A stretch of DNA of 64,000 bases from Actinoplanes campanulatus (GCF_014647795.1 NZ_BMPW01000001.1:372001-436000), one strand, 5' to 3'; shown: positions 34,898-46,126, counted from the first letter of the stretch. Notes: generated by a model from the sequence alone, not told the origin. Translations and numbers: made by a program.

Positions 34898-36409
34898 GTG
34901 GTCGATGCTCTCAGTGACACCGCGATTACGCAGCGCATGGAGATCGGTCGCAGGCCGATCGCGTGGTGGCCGGTCGGCCTGATCGCGGCGAGCGCCGCGC
35001 TGCTGCTGCTCTACACCGCCGACGGGTACGGCTATCACCGGGACGAGCTCTACTTCCGCATGCTCGGCGAGCATCCACAGTGGGGCTACACCGATCAGCC
35101 GCCGTTCACGCCGCTGCTGGTCCGGTTCGGGATCGAGCTGTTCGGCGACGACCTGTGGTCGATCCGGGTGCTCCCGGCCGTGCTGCTCGGGCTCACCGCC
35201 GTCGTGGCCGCCGGGATCGCCCGGGAGGCCGGCGGCGGCCCGATCGCCCAGTCGCTCGCCGCCACCGGGATCTTCGGCACCTTCCCGCTCACCGCCGCGC
35301 ACGTCGCCTCGACCGCGGCCACCGACCTGCTGGTCTGGCTCGGCGTGCTGCTCCTCGTGGTGCGCGCCCTGCTGTGGGACCGGCCACGGGCCTGGCTCGG
35401 CGCGGGCGTGGTGGCCGGGCTCGGGCTCTACAACAAGCACCTGGTGATCCTGCTGCTGGCCTGCCTGGGCGCCGGGCTGCTGATCGCCGGGCCGCGGTCG
35501 GTGCTGCGCTCCCGGCATCTGTGGGGCGGCGTCGTGCTGGCCGTGCTGATCGGCCTGCCGAACCTGATCTACCAGGTGCGCAACGGGTTCCCGCAAGCGG
35601 AGATGGCGGCCGCGATCGCCGAGAACAAGGGGACCGAGTCGCGGATCCTGCTGCTGCCGATGCAGATCGTCCTGCTCACCCTCCCTCCGGTGTGGATCGC
35701 CGGGATGGTCACGCTGGTCCGCGACCCCCGGCTGCGGCGCCTGCGGTCCATCGCCGTCGCCTATCCGATGATGCTCGTGGTGGTGCTGGTCACCGCCGGG
35801 CAGCCGTACTATCCGCTCGGCCTGCTCCTCGGCCTGTTCGCGCTGGGCGCCGTGCCGACCGAGCGGTGGGTGACCGGGCGGGGCGGACGGCAGGCGCTGC
35901 TCGCCGGCGGGGTGATCGTCTCCTCGGTGGCCGGCGCGGTGATGTCGCTGCCGGTGATCCCCGCGAGGGATGTGGCCGGCTCGGTCCCGGCCGCCGCCAA
36001 CTCCACCATCCCGGACCAGATCGGCTGGCGGCAGTACGTGTGGCAGGTCGCCACCGTCCACGCCGACCTGGACCCGGTGGAGCAGCGCAAGACGGTGCTG
36101 TTCACCGGCAACTACGGCGAGGCCGGGGCGCTCGACCGGTTCGGGCCGCCGCTGGGCCTGCCCGAGGTCTACAGCGGGCACAACGCGCTGTACGAGTTCG
36201 GCCCGCCACCGGAGTCGAAGACCATCATCCTGGCCGTGTTGCAGGCCCCGCCGGAGCGGGCGAACGAGCTGATCGGCGGCTGCGTGCCCAAGGCCACCCT
36301 GAGCAACACGCTCGGCGTGGAGAACGAGGAGGTCGGCGCCCGCGTCTACCTCTGCCGCCGCAACGAGCCGTGGTCGACGGTCTGGCCCCGCCTCCAGCAC
36401 TACGACTGA
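34898..36409 (+). CDS. GT39-like (ArnT/PMT-type) membrane glycosyltransferase
   Basis: About 503 residues with roughly 11 predicted helices. The first outer loop has GYHRDELYFRMLGEHPQWGY, with the DE pair and the following QPPFTPLL that mark dolichyl-/polyprenyl-phosphate-mannose-type GT-C enzymes. The soluble C-terminal domain (about 370-503) contains TVLFTGNYGEAGALDRFG and YSGHNALYEFGPPP. It would transfer a lipid-linked sugar to a protein or lipid on the outer face of the membrane. It is monocistronic and ends exactly against the convergent phosphopantetheinyl transferase. Acceptor unknown. Confidence 0.82.
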   Translation: MVDALSDTAITQRMEIGRRPIAWWPVGLIAASAALLLLYTADGYGYHRDELYFRMLGEHPQWGYTDQPPFTPLLVRFGIELFGDDLWSIRVLPAVLLGLTAVVAAGIAREAGGGPIAQSLAATGIFGTFPLTAAHVASTAATDLLVWLGVLLLVVRALLWDRPRAWLGAGVVAGLGLYNKHLVILLLACLGAGLLIAGPRSVLRSRHLWGGVVLAVLIGLPNLIYQVRNGFPQAEMAAAIAENKGTESRILLLPMQIVLLTLPPVWIAGMVTLVRDPRLRRLRSIAVAYPMMLVVVLVTAGQPYYPLGLLLGLFALGAVPTERWVTGRGGRQALLAGGVIVSSVAGAVMSLPVIPARDVAGSVPAAANSTIPDQIGWRQYVWQVATVHADLDPVEQRKTVLFTGNYGEAGALDRFGPPLGLPEVYSGHNALYEFGPPPESKTIILAVLQAPPERANELIGGCVPKATLSNTLGVENEEVGARVYLCRRNEPWSTVWPRLQHYD

Positions 36410-37090
36410 TCAGGCGTGGGCGATGGTCACCGCGGTCACGACCAGCCCGTTCCCGATCAGGTAGCGGCCGTGCAGGGCCGGGAACGGGGCGTCCACCAGC
36501 AGCCGGGCCGTGAAGGCGTTCCCGGCCGGGTCGACGGTCAGGGCCGCCTCCTCGAAGCCGAGCCACCGCCCGGTCAGCGGGAACCACGCCTTGTAGACCG
36601 ACTCCTTGGCGCTGAACAGCAGCCGGTCCCAGTGCACCGACGGGTCCTTTTCGGACAGCTCGGCGAGGTGCTCGACATCGCCGGGCGCGGTGACCGCGCC
36701 GATCACCCGGGGTGGCAGCGGGGCGTGCGGTTCGGCGTCGACGCCGATGCCCGCCAGGTCGCCGGACCGGGCCACAGCCGCGCCCCGGAACCCGGCGCAG
36801 TGGGTGAGACTGCCGACCACATCGGACGGCCAGAGCGGTTCCCGGCGAGGGCCGCTGCGGATCGGGACGGCCGGCACGCCGATGCCCGCCAGCGCCTCGC
36901 GGGCACAGCGGCGGGTGGTGACGAACTCGCGGCGACGGCCGGCGACCGCCGTGGCGATCATGTCCTCCTCGCCCGCGAAGCACGGCTCGTCCTCGCGGTC
37001 GGTGTACGCCACGGCGGTGACCACCGGCGGGGGAAGGAGGATCTCGAGCACGAACGGGAGTGTCCCACCCCGGGTCGCCATCCGCTTCAT
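36410..37090 (-). CDS. 4'-phosphopantetheinyl transferase (EntD/Sfp type)
   Basis: A 226-residue enzyme that transfers phosphopantetheine from CoA to carrier-protein serines. Motifs: GSLTHCAGFRGAAVAR, AGIGVDAEPHAPL (metal-binding Asp and Glu) and DRLLFSAKESVYKAWFPLTG (the W..KES..K signature). The EntD-like arrangement suggests service to siderophore or secondary-metabolite synthases, in keeping with the dihydroxybenzoate operon 6 kb away. The start is uncertain between ATG 37090 and ATG 37081; neither has a strong ribosome-binding site. Its stop codon abuts that of the convergent GT39-like gene with no spacer. Confidence 0.88.
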   Translation of the reverse strand: MKRMATRGGTLPFVLEILLPPPVVTAVAYTDREDEPCFAGEEDMIATAVAGRRREFVTTRRCAREALAGIGVPAVPIRSGPRREPLWPSDVVGSLTHCAGFRGAAVARSGDLAGIGVDAEPHAPLPPRVIGAVTAPGDVEHLAELSEKDPSVHWDRLLFSAKESVYKAWFPLTGRWLGFEEAALTVDPAGNAFTARLLVDAPFPALHGRYLIGNGLVVTAVTIAHA

Positions 37091-37182
37091 CGGTGATATC
37101 CGGCATAGATCAACGAATCGGGCTATCCGGGAGTTACCAGGAAGGGCGGCCATCCGAAACCTTCGGCGGGCACAATGGCGGC

Positions 37183-39621
<2,439 letters not shown>

Positions 39622-39631
39622 GCAAGCACAT

Positions 39632-39673
39632 CCGAAGGGGTACGAGGGGTGATCACCTCTCGTACCCCTTCGG
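39632..39673 (+). terminator. 42-bp near-perfect palindrome, glgP terminator
   Basis: From CCGAAGGGGTACGAG (39632) to CTCGTACCCCTTCGG (39673) the sequence is self-complementary with one G.T-type mismatch, centred on GATC. It begins 10 bp after the glgP stop. No T-run follows. Confidence 0.8.
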
Positions 39674-39691
39674 CGTGCCCGCCGCCGAGCC

Positions 39692-39717
39692 GGTAACCTG
39701 CCAAGATCTCTGACGTC
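39692..39717 (+). promoter_or_regulatory. Possible ECF-type promoter for the sigma gene
   Basis: GGTAACC (39692-39698) and CGTC (39714-39717), 15 bp apart, resemble the GGAAC-N16-CGTT layout of ECF-dependent promoters, and lie 30 bp upstream of the sigma factor start. Autoregulation would fit. The match is short, so confidence is low. Confidence 0.3.
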
Positions 39718-39746
39718 GCCCGGTCCGGAACAGGGGGTGCCCGCCA

Positions 39747-40247
39747 GTGCGCGACGACGCGTTCCGCGCGTATTTCGAGCGGCATCACGCCTCGCTGTCA
39801 CGTCTGGCGTACCTGATGACCGGCGAGTCCCAGGTGGCCGACGATCTGGCCGCCGACGCGCTGACCGAGGTGTGGCGGCACTGGGACCGGGTGGACGCGG
39901 CCGACGACCCGGTGGCGTACGGCCACGGCATCGTGATGAACCTGTCCCGCCAGTGGGTGCGCCGGCGCGGCCGGGAACGGCTCCTGTCGTTCGGGTCGCT
40001 GCGCCGCGGCCGGGACACCGACGTGCCGGCCGTCCTCGACGTGCGCGGAGCGCTGCGCCGGCTGCCCCACCGGCGGCGGGCCTGCGTGGTCCTGCGGTAT
40101 GCCTTCGACCTGCCGGAACGCGAGGTGGCCGCGATTCTCGGCATCTCCGTGGGCGCCGTGAAGAGCGCGACCTCCCGGGGCGCGCGGCAACTTGCCGAAC
40201 TACTGGGTGACCATGTCCGCATCGACGGCTGGGAGGCGGCCCGATGA
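39747..40247 (+). CDS. SigE-family ECF RNA polymerase sigma factor
   Basis: A 166-residue sigma-70-family protein. Region 2 is seen in FRAYFERHHASLSRLAYLMT and DDLAADALTEVWRHWDRV; region 4 in LPHRRRACVVLRYAFDLPER and the helix-turn-helix AAILGISVGAVKSATSRGAR. The RHHASLSRLAYLMTG opening is typical of the actinobacterial SigE-50-like (ECF41/SigE family) group. GTG 39747 gives the family N-terminus. It overlaps the next gene by 4 bp (ATGA), which is probably its membrane-bound partner. Signal and regulon unknown. Confidence 0.9.
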   Translation: MRDDAFRAYFERHHASLSRLAYLMTGESQVADDLAADALTEVWRHWDRVDAADDPVAYGHGIVMNLSRQWVRRRGRERLLSFGSLRRGRDTDVPAVLDVRGALRRLPHRRRACVVLRYAFDLPEREVAAILGISVGAVKSATSRGARQLAELLGDHVRIDGWEAAR

Positions 40248-41023
40248 GGCTCTCCGACGATGGTCTGCGCGCCGCCCTGCGGTCCGAGGCGGCCGCCCAC
40301 CAGCCCGACCGTGAGGCGATGCTGGACCGAATCAGCACGGCCGCCATGCAGGACTCCGGCCGCCGCCGCACGCCCCGCCGCGGCCCCCGGGTGCGGATGG
40401 CCACCGTGGTGGCCGCCGTGGTGGTCCTCTTCGGTGGCGGCGGCGTCGGCACGTGGGCGCTGGCCAACTCGATCGACCGGGACGAGGCCACCCCGGCCCC
40501 GACGGTCGCACCCACCACCGACCCCACCCCGACGAGCGTCGCCCCGGCCACCACCGGGCCCACCCCGAGCCGGACCACGCCCACCCGGAAGCCGACCTCC
40601 GCGGCCCCGCCACCGGCGCCCACCAAGGCGCAGCCCGGCGGCACCCGGGTCGAGCAGGGCCCGCTCTGGTCGGACGGCTCCGTCGATCCGGACAGCGGCG
40701 ACACCTCGGGAGCGTCGGTGGTCACCCTGAAGACCACCGCGGAACTGAGGACGCTTGAGGTGGTGATCCGGGTGGCCCGCACCGACGGGCTCACATCCCG
40801 GGGTGGCACCAAGTCGACCCCGGGCGCGTCGGTGACGACCACGGTGACCGAGGAGCCGGGCGCCTTCCTCTACCGCTTCACCCTGGCCTCCGCGGACAGG
40901 CTGGCCCCGGGCACCTATACGTTCACCGCGAAATACGCCCACCCGACTGGCGGCCGCGATGCGGGCGGTGACACCTACGAGGCCACCTCCGGCGCGCTGA
41001 GGGTCAACGGCGACTTCTCCTGA
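40244..41023 (+). CDS. Membrane protein coupled to the ECF sigma factor (anti-sigma-like)
   Basis: A 259-residue single-pass protein: cytoplasmic N-terminus of about 50 residues (ALRSEAAAHQPDREAMLDRI), one membrane helix (MATVVAAVVVLFGGGGVGTW), a Thr/Pro-rich stalk (about 80-130) and a beta-rich outer domain (about 135-255). The short N-terminal helix pair and co-translation with the sigma gene suggest it holds the sigma factor at the membrane, though no zinc anti-sigma HxxxCxxC motif is present. The outer domain matches no family I recognise. Confidence 0.7.
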   Translation: MRLSDDGLRAALRSEAAAHQPDREAMLDRISTAAMQDSGRRRTPRRGPRVRMATVVAAVVVLFGGGGVGTWALANSIDRDEATPAPTVAPTTDPTPTSVAPATTGPTPSRTTPTRKPTSAAPPPAPTKAQPGGTRVEQGPLWSDGSVDPDSGDTSGASVVTLKTTAELRTLEVVIRVARTDGLTSRGGTKSTPGASVTTTVTEEPGAFLYRFTLASADRLAPGTYTFTAKYAHPTGGRDAGGDTYEATSGALRVNGDFS

Positions 41024-41194
41024 AAGGCCTTTTGTGGTCGAGTGCCGCGTCACCAGCGCTATAGGCCAGGTGGACGACCACGACATCGCCTTCGTGTGCG
41101 TTCACCGCGACCGGCGTGACGGCCAGGAACAGCAACTCGGATGCTTGGCGAGCCCGCTGAGAGGGAGCGGCTGCACACGCGGGAGTGTCAATCG
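41024..41194. other. Intergenic spacer after the sigma/anti-sigma-like pair
   Basis: A short AAAGGCCTTT palindrome (about 41024-41033) follows the stop and may help termination. The rest shows no coding signal. It ends where the repeated element begins. Confidence 0.4.
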
Positions 41195-41306
41195 ATCTAC
41201 GCCCGGCGGGCGCGGCAAAGGCCGCAGCGGGCAGCAGGTCGCGTGGTGCCGCGGAGCGGGCCCGGTGCGTTTGAAGGCGGCGGACGCCGTACCGGAAACG
41301 GGTTCA
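41195..41306 (-). repeat. Stop-codon-associated repeat element, copy A
   Basis: On the minus strand it begins TGAACCCGTTTCCGGTACGG at the stop codon of the amidohydrolase-like gene (41306-41304 is TGA). It continues with GCGTCCGCCG, then CCCGCTCCGCGGCACCACGC and a CCGCCGGGC...TAGATCG block near 41197. The same ordered blocks are in copy B at 48354. It is orientation-linked to the gene it ends. Confidence 0.75.
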
Positions 41307-42209
41307 TAGGGCGATGAAGCGTGAGTTGACGACGGCCATGGTGTGGATCTCGGCCTCGGTGAAGCCCGCGCCGAGCAGGCGGTCGGCGAAGAGGGCGAGC
41401 CCGTCCTCGACCGGCGGGTTGAAGGGCTGACCGAGGTCGCTGGAGAGCAGCGAGTACTCGGGCCCGACCGCGCGGATGGCGGCGATCAGGTCGTCCCAGG
41501 AGACCTTGCCGGTGTGCGGGGTGGTGAAGCAGCGCTCCAGGAGGACGCCGAGCGAGGCCAGCCGGATCTGATCGGCCACCGGGAGGCGCTGCGAGGTGAA
41601 TTCGGGGTGGGTGACGACGATGCGGCGGACGCCCTCCTCGCGGGCGGCCAGCACCACGGCGATGATCTCGGCGGCGGCGAGGTGCCCGGTGGCCAGCACC
41701 ATGTCGTGCCGGGCGATCACCCGGAGCACCCGGCGGACCGGTTCGAGGACCCGGCCGTCCGGGGAGAGCACCTCGACGATGTCCGGGACGATGCCCTGGG
41801 CGTGCAGGTCGGCCTGGAGCGCGCCCCACATGGCCGGTTTCGCGCCGGGCAGGTCGCCGGCGGTGTTGGTGCGCTGGTTGCGCGAGTCGACCGTGGGCAT
41901 CCAGACGATGCGGGCGCCGAGACGGCCGGCGATCTCGACGGCGGCCGGGTTCATGCCGCCCATCGAGCCGTTCAGGGTGATGGCGCCGAGCACGTCGACG
42001 CCGGGGACGGCCTTACGGACGACGGCGGCGCGTTCCGCTGTCGTGACATAGTGCGATTTCAGAATGAAACCGGCCAGGCCCACCTCACGGCAGCGCCTGG
42101 CCAGGTCCAGATCGTCGATGCGCCGGTCCATCACGTCCGGGGCCACGTGCACATGCGTGTCGTAGGCCCCGGCGACCAGCGCGCGGGCGGCGGCTGACGG
42201 CTCAGTCAT
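41304..42209 (-). CDS. Amidohydrolase-like TIM-barrel protein (DUF6282 type)
   Basis: A 301-residue metal-dependent-hydrolase-like protein. AYDTHVHVAPDVMDRR holds the strand-1 HxH metal pair, GFILKSHYVTT a lysine at strand 2, LATGHLAAAEI and VVTHPEF the later histidines, and LLSSDLGQPFNPP the final Asp. These positions fit the amidohydrolase superfamily; proteins of this type are often listed as DUF6282 with no defined substrate. ATG 42209 is the first good start. Monocistronic. The TGA stop is the first codon of repeat copy A. Confidence 0.75.
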   Translation of the reverse strand: MTEPSAAARALVAGAYDTHVHVAPDVMDRRIDDLDLARRCREVGLAGFILKSHYVTTAERAAVVRKAVPGVDVLGAITLNGSMGGMNPAAVEIAGRLGARIVWMPTVDSRNQRTNTAGDLPGAKPAMWGALQADLHAQGIVPDIVEVLSPDGRVLEPVRRVLRVIARHDMVLATGHLAAAEIIAVVLAAREEGVRRIVVTHPEFTSQRLPVADQIRLASLGVLLERCFTTPHTGKVSWDDLIAAIRAVGPEYSLLSSDLGQPFNPPVEDGLALFADRLLGAGFTEAEIHTMAVVNSRFIAL

Positions 42210-42257
42210 GATGTCGCCATGCTGCCACGGAACCGGCCGGTTCCGGCTCCCGCGCTT

Positions 42258-43730
42258 CTAATCCTCCACGACGTCGGAGATCGGCGTGGTCCGGCTGATG
42301 TTCGCCGGCGCGTTCCATTTCTGGAGCTCCGAGCTGCTGCACTGGTAGACCTTGACCTTGCTGGTGCCGTCGGAGTGGGTGTCCTTGGGCGTGGCCTTCA
42401 GGTCGGTGGGCGCCAGGCAGTTCCCGTCACTGTCCAGGATTCGGTAGCTGGTGGCGTACACACCGGTGTCGTGCACCACCTTCCACCACAGTTCCTTGTC
42501 CTTACGCGGATTGGCGGCGGTGACGTTGTCGCAGTTGACCACCGTCGCGTAGGCGCCCGAGGCGGTGCTCAACGGCGACTTGAGGCAGAACTCCACGCCG
42601 TCCTTCGTCACCACGATGTTGCCCTCGGCGCTGAACGCCGGGCTCACCGGCACCGGGTGCACGAACTGCTGGTTCCAGTCCACCCGGCCCTGCGGATCCT
42701 GCTTGCAGAACCAGGCGATCATGTACGTCGCCTTCGGGTCCTTGTTGGTGAGGTCCAGGCACCGGCTGAACTGGGCGTAGTTGACGAGCTGGTTGGTGCT
42801 GTCACCGGCCATGCCGGCGCCGACCGTGGTCTCGGACCGCCAGATGGTCTGGGTGCTGCTGGAGTTGCAGTCGCCGAGGACGACGAGGCTTCCGGAGGTG
42901 TTCGCGGTCTTCACGTTGACGCAGAGACTGTTCTCCGTGACGTTCCCGGCGGTGACCGAGTGGAACTGGCTGTTGCCGTCCAGGCTGAACTGGAACAGGC
43001 CTTCCGGGGAGCCGGGATTCGGGCACGGCCGCAGGACGACCTGGTTGCCTTTGCTGTGGGACGCGCCCGAGTGCAGGCAGGACCCGCGCGGCGCGGCCGC
43101 CGACTCCGAGTTGATCAGCTTGAGGTAGAGCTCCTTGGTGTAACCGAACTGCTGGGTGCTGCTCCCGTTGCACCATTGCATGGTCAGTTTGTCGCCGCTC
43201 ACCGGCGTCCGTGATCCGGCGTCCATGCACAGGGTCTTGGCGGACGGCGAGTCGATCCGGATCGCGCCGCCGTCGATGTTGTTGTTGGTGGTGGAGAACG
43301 TGTAGGTGGCTTTCAGCGTCCGGCTGCCGCTGCTGGTGCCCACCGAGGTCACCCTGGCCGTGAACGGGACCTCGGCGAGCGGGCAGCCGATCGGGCTGCC
43401 GTCCCGTTTGAAGTAGTCGATGGTGACCTCGTAGTGCAGCTTCTCGCCGGTCCCGTCCACCCCGGCGTCACCGATGATGTGACACTGCGGCATGTCCTCC
43501 AGCTTGCCGTTCTTGAGGCTGTCGGAGGCCGCCCGGACCCGGGCCATCACGACGTCCAGCCCGATCTGCGCCCCGTTCAGAGCGGCGGTGCGGTCGGCGA
43601 AACCGGTCGTCGACTTGACCTGCCGGACGACCAGCGGGAGCAGCGCCGCCGACAGGGACAGCCCGATGGTGATGACCAGCATCGCCATCGGCAGCGAGCC
43701 ACGGTCGTCGGTGCCACGGATACGCATCAT
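42258..43730 (-). CDS. Pilin-like protein with ricin-B (beta-trefoil) lectin domains
   Basis: A 490-residue protein. The N-terminus TDDRGSLPMAMLVITIGLSL has the acidic-x-Gly prepilin-peptidase-like site and long hydrophobic helix of type IV pseudopilins, though the usual Glu at +5 is missing (PilX-like). After about 150 residues, two ricin-B-type regions appear (KTLCMDAGSRTPVSGDKLTM, MQWCNGSSTQQFGY; later SRCLDLTNKD, NCLAPTDL, YQCSSSELQKWNAP) with paired cysteines and QxW/QxF ends. It would be membrane-held or assembled in a pilus tip and bind sugars. ATG 43730 overlaps the preceding stop (ATGA). Third gene of the pilin operon. Confidence 0.75.
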   Translation of the reverse strand: MMRIRGTDDRGSLPMAMLVITIGLSLSAALLPLVVRQVKSTTGFADRTAALNGAQIGLDVVMARVRAASDSLKNGKLEDMPQCHIIGDAGVDGTGEKLHYEVTIDYFKRDGSPIGCPLAEVPFTARVTSVGTSSGSRTLKATYTFSTTNNNIDGGAIRIDSPSAKTLCMDAGSRTPVSGDKLTMQWCNGSSTQQFGYTKELYLKLINSESAAAPRGSCLHSGASHSKGNQVVLRPCPNPGSPEGLFQFSLDGNSQFHSVTAGNVTENSLCVNVKTANTSGSLVVLGDCNSSSTQTIWRSETTVGAGMAGDSTNQLVNYAQFSRCLDLTNKDPKATYMIAWFCKQDPQGRVDWNQQFVHPVPVSPAFSAEGNIVVTKDGVEFCLKSPLSTASGAYATVVNCDNVTAANPRKDKELWWKVVHDTGVYATSYRILDSDGNCLAPTDLKATPKDTHSDGTSKVKVYQCSSSELQKWNAPANISRTTPISDVVED

Positions 43731-44341
43731 GAGGTCGGCCTGCCCTTGTCGCATTCTTTGGTGGAGGTCTTACCGGCGGCGCTACGGCTGAGGTTCTGCG
43801 CGGTGAAAACCGACTCGAAAGGCAGTGTGACCGTTCCGGCCTTCACCATGAAGTGCATCCTGACCTGCTGGAACTCGGTCTCGTAATGGGCGCCCATACC
43901 GGTTCCAGGGCTGGCCGAGGCATACGGCTTCGCCCCGGCGAGGAGCAGATTGAAGGGGTCGACGCCACTGATCAGGGTGATTCCGCTGGCCACCGCCGCA
44001 GCCGTGCCCGGCGTCGTGCCCGACGTCCATTCCGCCAGGGACAGCACGCCGTCCTCGATCTTCAGCTGCCGGCATCCGGTCTTGGTCTCGTACTCCATGA
44101 ACCACCGGTCGCCGACCTTTCCCTGCGGGGAGATCCAGTTGGCGTAGCGCAGCTCCCGGTCCAGCCGGCGGAAGCTGTTGTCCAGTTGGTCGCGAACCTC
44201 GGCGGTGTTGTCGATCGACTTCGTACCGGAGTAGATCTGGACCGTGGCGCCGACGATCACCAGCGTCACGACCGACATGATCGCCACCGTCACCATGAGT
44301 TCGACGAGGGAGAAACCCCGGTCGTCGCTGTGCTGCCGCAT
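43727..44341 (-). CDS. Type IV prepilin-like protein (PilW/GspJ type)
   Basis: A 204-residue protein with a canonical prepilin leader: SDDRG|FSLVELMVTVAIMS, cleavage after Gly and Glu at +5, then a hydrophobic helix and a globular domain of about 150 residues (RDQLDNSFRRLDRELRYANW is typical of PilW/GspJ minor pilins). ATG 44341 is preferred over GTG 44359 because AGGGGA lies about 6 bases upstream. It starts 15 bp after the previous gene and its stop overlaps the next start. No prepilin peptidase or assembly ATPase is in the window, so the machinery must be elsewhere. Confidence 0.82.
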   Translation of the reverse strand: MRQHSDDRGFSLVELMVTVAIMSVVTLVIVGATVQIYSGTKSIDNTAEVRDQLDNSFRRLDRELRYANWISPQGKVGDRWFMEYETKTGCRQLKIEDGVLSLAEWTSGTTPGTAAAVASGITLISGVDPFNLLLAGAKPYASASPGTGMGAHYETEFQQVRMHFMVKAGTVTLPFESVFTAQNLSRSAAGKTSTKECDKGRPTS

Positions 44342-44355
44342 CCGGTTCCCCTTTC

Positions 44356-46053
44356 TCACGTGATGGTCCAGACGAAATTCAGGACGGCGGTCTGCGGCGT
44401 CGGTGGCGTACTGGTCGCGGTGATCGTGACCGGGTAGGTGCCCTTGGCCGTCGGCGTACCGGTGATCGTCTGCTGTCCGCTGTTGAGGGTGAGCCCCGGT
44501 GGCAGTCCGGTCACCGTGTACGAGATGTTCCCCAGCGACAGGCTCTGCCCGTTCGTCACGAGGGCCATGCTGGTCGCCGTACCCGCCACCGATGTCCGGT
44601 CGGCACCGACCGGGTTCGGCGTGGTGAAGGTCAACCTGGTCGTCGTCGCCACCACCAGCTCGAAGGTCTGGCTGACCGTGCCGCCGAGACCGTCGGTGAC
44701 GGTGGCCTTCAGCAGGTACCGCCCGGGGACCGTCGGCGTGCCGGAGACGACACCGGTGGCCGCGTCGATCGTCACACCCAGCGGGGCGCCGCTGAGGGCG
44801 TAGGTGTACGCCCCGTCACCGCCCGCCGCCACCGCGGTGACGGAGACCGCCGATCCCAGGTTCACCGACTGCGCGGGTAGCGCCGCCAGGGTCACCGGCT
44901 GGTAGACGGTGTGCGTGAACGTCATCGGGTCGGACCGCATGCCGTTGGCGTCCACGACCCGGACCGTGATCGGGTAGGCGCCGGCCTTGCCGATCCGGCC
45001 GGTGATCACGCCGGTCGCGGGGTCGAGATTCAGCTCATCGGGCAGGTTCGTCGAGGTGAAGGTGTACTTCGGGACGCCACCGGTCACCGCGAGGGTCAGC
45101 GACACGTCCGCGCCGACCAGGCTCTTCGACGGGGGCAGCGCGGCGAGGCTCGGCGGCTGCACCACGGTCAGCTTGAGCGGTCGCTCGTCCCAGATGCCGT
45201 TGCTGTCGGTCACCCGCAGCGTCGTGTTCGTCACGCCCACCGCGGTGGGTGTGCCGGTGACGTAGCCGACTGCCGTGGGCGCCGTGAGCCAGGACGGCCG
45301 GGACCCGATGGTCCAGGTGTAGAGCGGCTTGCCGGCGTCGACGTCGAGCTGGTAGCTCTTCTCCCTGCCCACGTAGAACGTCAGCTCGCTGGTCACCACC
45401 TTCGGGACGCCCGGGTTGGAGTCGAACGTCGGTTCGGCGGCCTCCGAGACCAGCGTCGAGGCGATGTGACTGCACGTGGCGTCGGCGCAGTTCTTCCCCG
45501 GCCAGGTGACCAGCACGACCACCCGGAAGTACCGCAGGATCTCGGCCTTGTTCGGTGGCGCCGTGTAGTCGTCGGGGTTGACGCAGTCGTCGCCGCGCAG
45601 GTAGTAGACCTCGCACTTGCCGACGTAGATCGTGCGCTGGTAGGTGGCGCTGCCCACCGTCACCGTCCGCGTCGCGGTCGACAGGGGCGCCTCGTCGCCC
45701 ACCGTCGAGGCGCTGTCCTTGATCTCCGGGTCGGAGGCCATCTTCATGCTGCTCAGGTACGGCTTCAGCTTCTTGCGGCTCGGGCCGGTCAGCGCGGCGT
45801 CCCACTGACCCTTGACCTTGACCGGCCCGCGCCCGGACAGCAGTGAGCTGCCCTCCAGCGCGCGTACCTCCTCGAGCCCGCCGGCGGCCACCTGAACCGC
45901 CTGGCGCACGTCACGCGAGTGCGCGACGGCGAGGTTGCCGGTGATGAAGAAGGAGCCCAGTCCGGCCATCGCGATGCTGATCACAGCCAACGACACGAGC
46001 ACCTCGAGAAGGCTGGAGCCCTCGTCCGAGGATCGGACCGGTTCGCCGCGCAT
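44356..46053 (-). CDS. Type IV prepilin-like protein (PilV/GspI type) with Ig-like (He_PIG) repeats
   Basis: A 565-residue protein. It opens with SSDEG|SSLLEVLVSLAVISIA, a prepilin cleavage site with Glu at +5 and a hydrophobic helix. A pilin-like domain of about 210 residues with two Cys pairs follows, then four Ig-like putative repeats (about 235-565) with recurring turns such as TAVGYVTGTPTAVG, DPATGVITGRIGKAG, DAATGVVSGTPTVPG and GQQTITGTPTAKG, typical of He_PIG domains. Large adhesive domains on a minor pilin suggest a tip adhesin. ATG 46053 has AGGGAG upstream. First gene of the three-gene operon. Confidence 0.8.
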   Translation of the reverse strand: MRGEPVRSSDEGSSLLEVLVSLAVISIAMAGLGSFFITGNLAVAHSRDVRQAVQVAAGGLEEVRALEGSSLLSGRGPVKVKGQWDAALTGPSRKKLKPYLSSMKMASDPEIKDSASTVGDEAPLSTATRTVTVGSATYQRTIYVGKCEVYYLRGDDCVNPDDYTAPPNKAEILRYFRVVVLVTWPGKNCADATCSHIASTLVSEAAEPTFDSNPGVPKVVTSELTFYVGREKSYQLDVDAGKPLYTWTIGSRPSWLTAPTAVGYVTGTPTAVGVTNTTLRVTDSNGIWDERPLKLTVVQPPSLAALPPSKSLVGADVSLTLAVTGGVPKYTFTSTNLPDELNLDPATGVITGRIGKAGAYPITVRVVDANGMRSDPMTFTHTVYQPVTLAALPAQSVNLGSAVSVTAVAAGGDGAYTYALSGAPLGVTIDAATGVVSGTPTVPGRYLLKATVTDGLGGTVSQTFELVVATTTRLTFTTPNPVGADRTSVAGTATSMALVTNGQSLSLGNISYTVTGLPPGLTLNSGQQTITGTPTAKGTYPVTITATSTPPTPQTAVLNFVWTIT

Positions 46054-46126
46054 CGCACTCCCTGCCGTGTCATTCCGGAGAATTCACAGGGCCTCATCGG
46101 CAGGCCGGCGGTGGAGTGGAGGAAAC

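Noticed and set aside
33521-36400. A 959-codon minus-strand frame covering the GT39-like gene and the STAND N-terminus
   Set aside because: It crosses the GT39-like gene antisense and the NTPase in another frame; both true frames have clear motifs.
41195-41306. Repeat copies considered as ordinary Rho-independent terminators
   Set aside because: The left ends do not form a local hairpin followed by T-run; the conserved part includes the stop codon and extends over 100 bp, beyond what a terminator needs. A termination role is not excluded.
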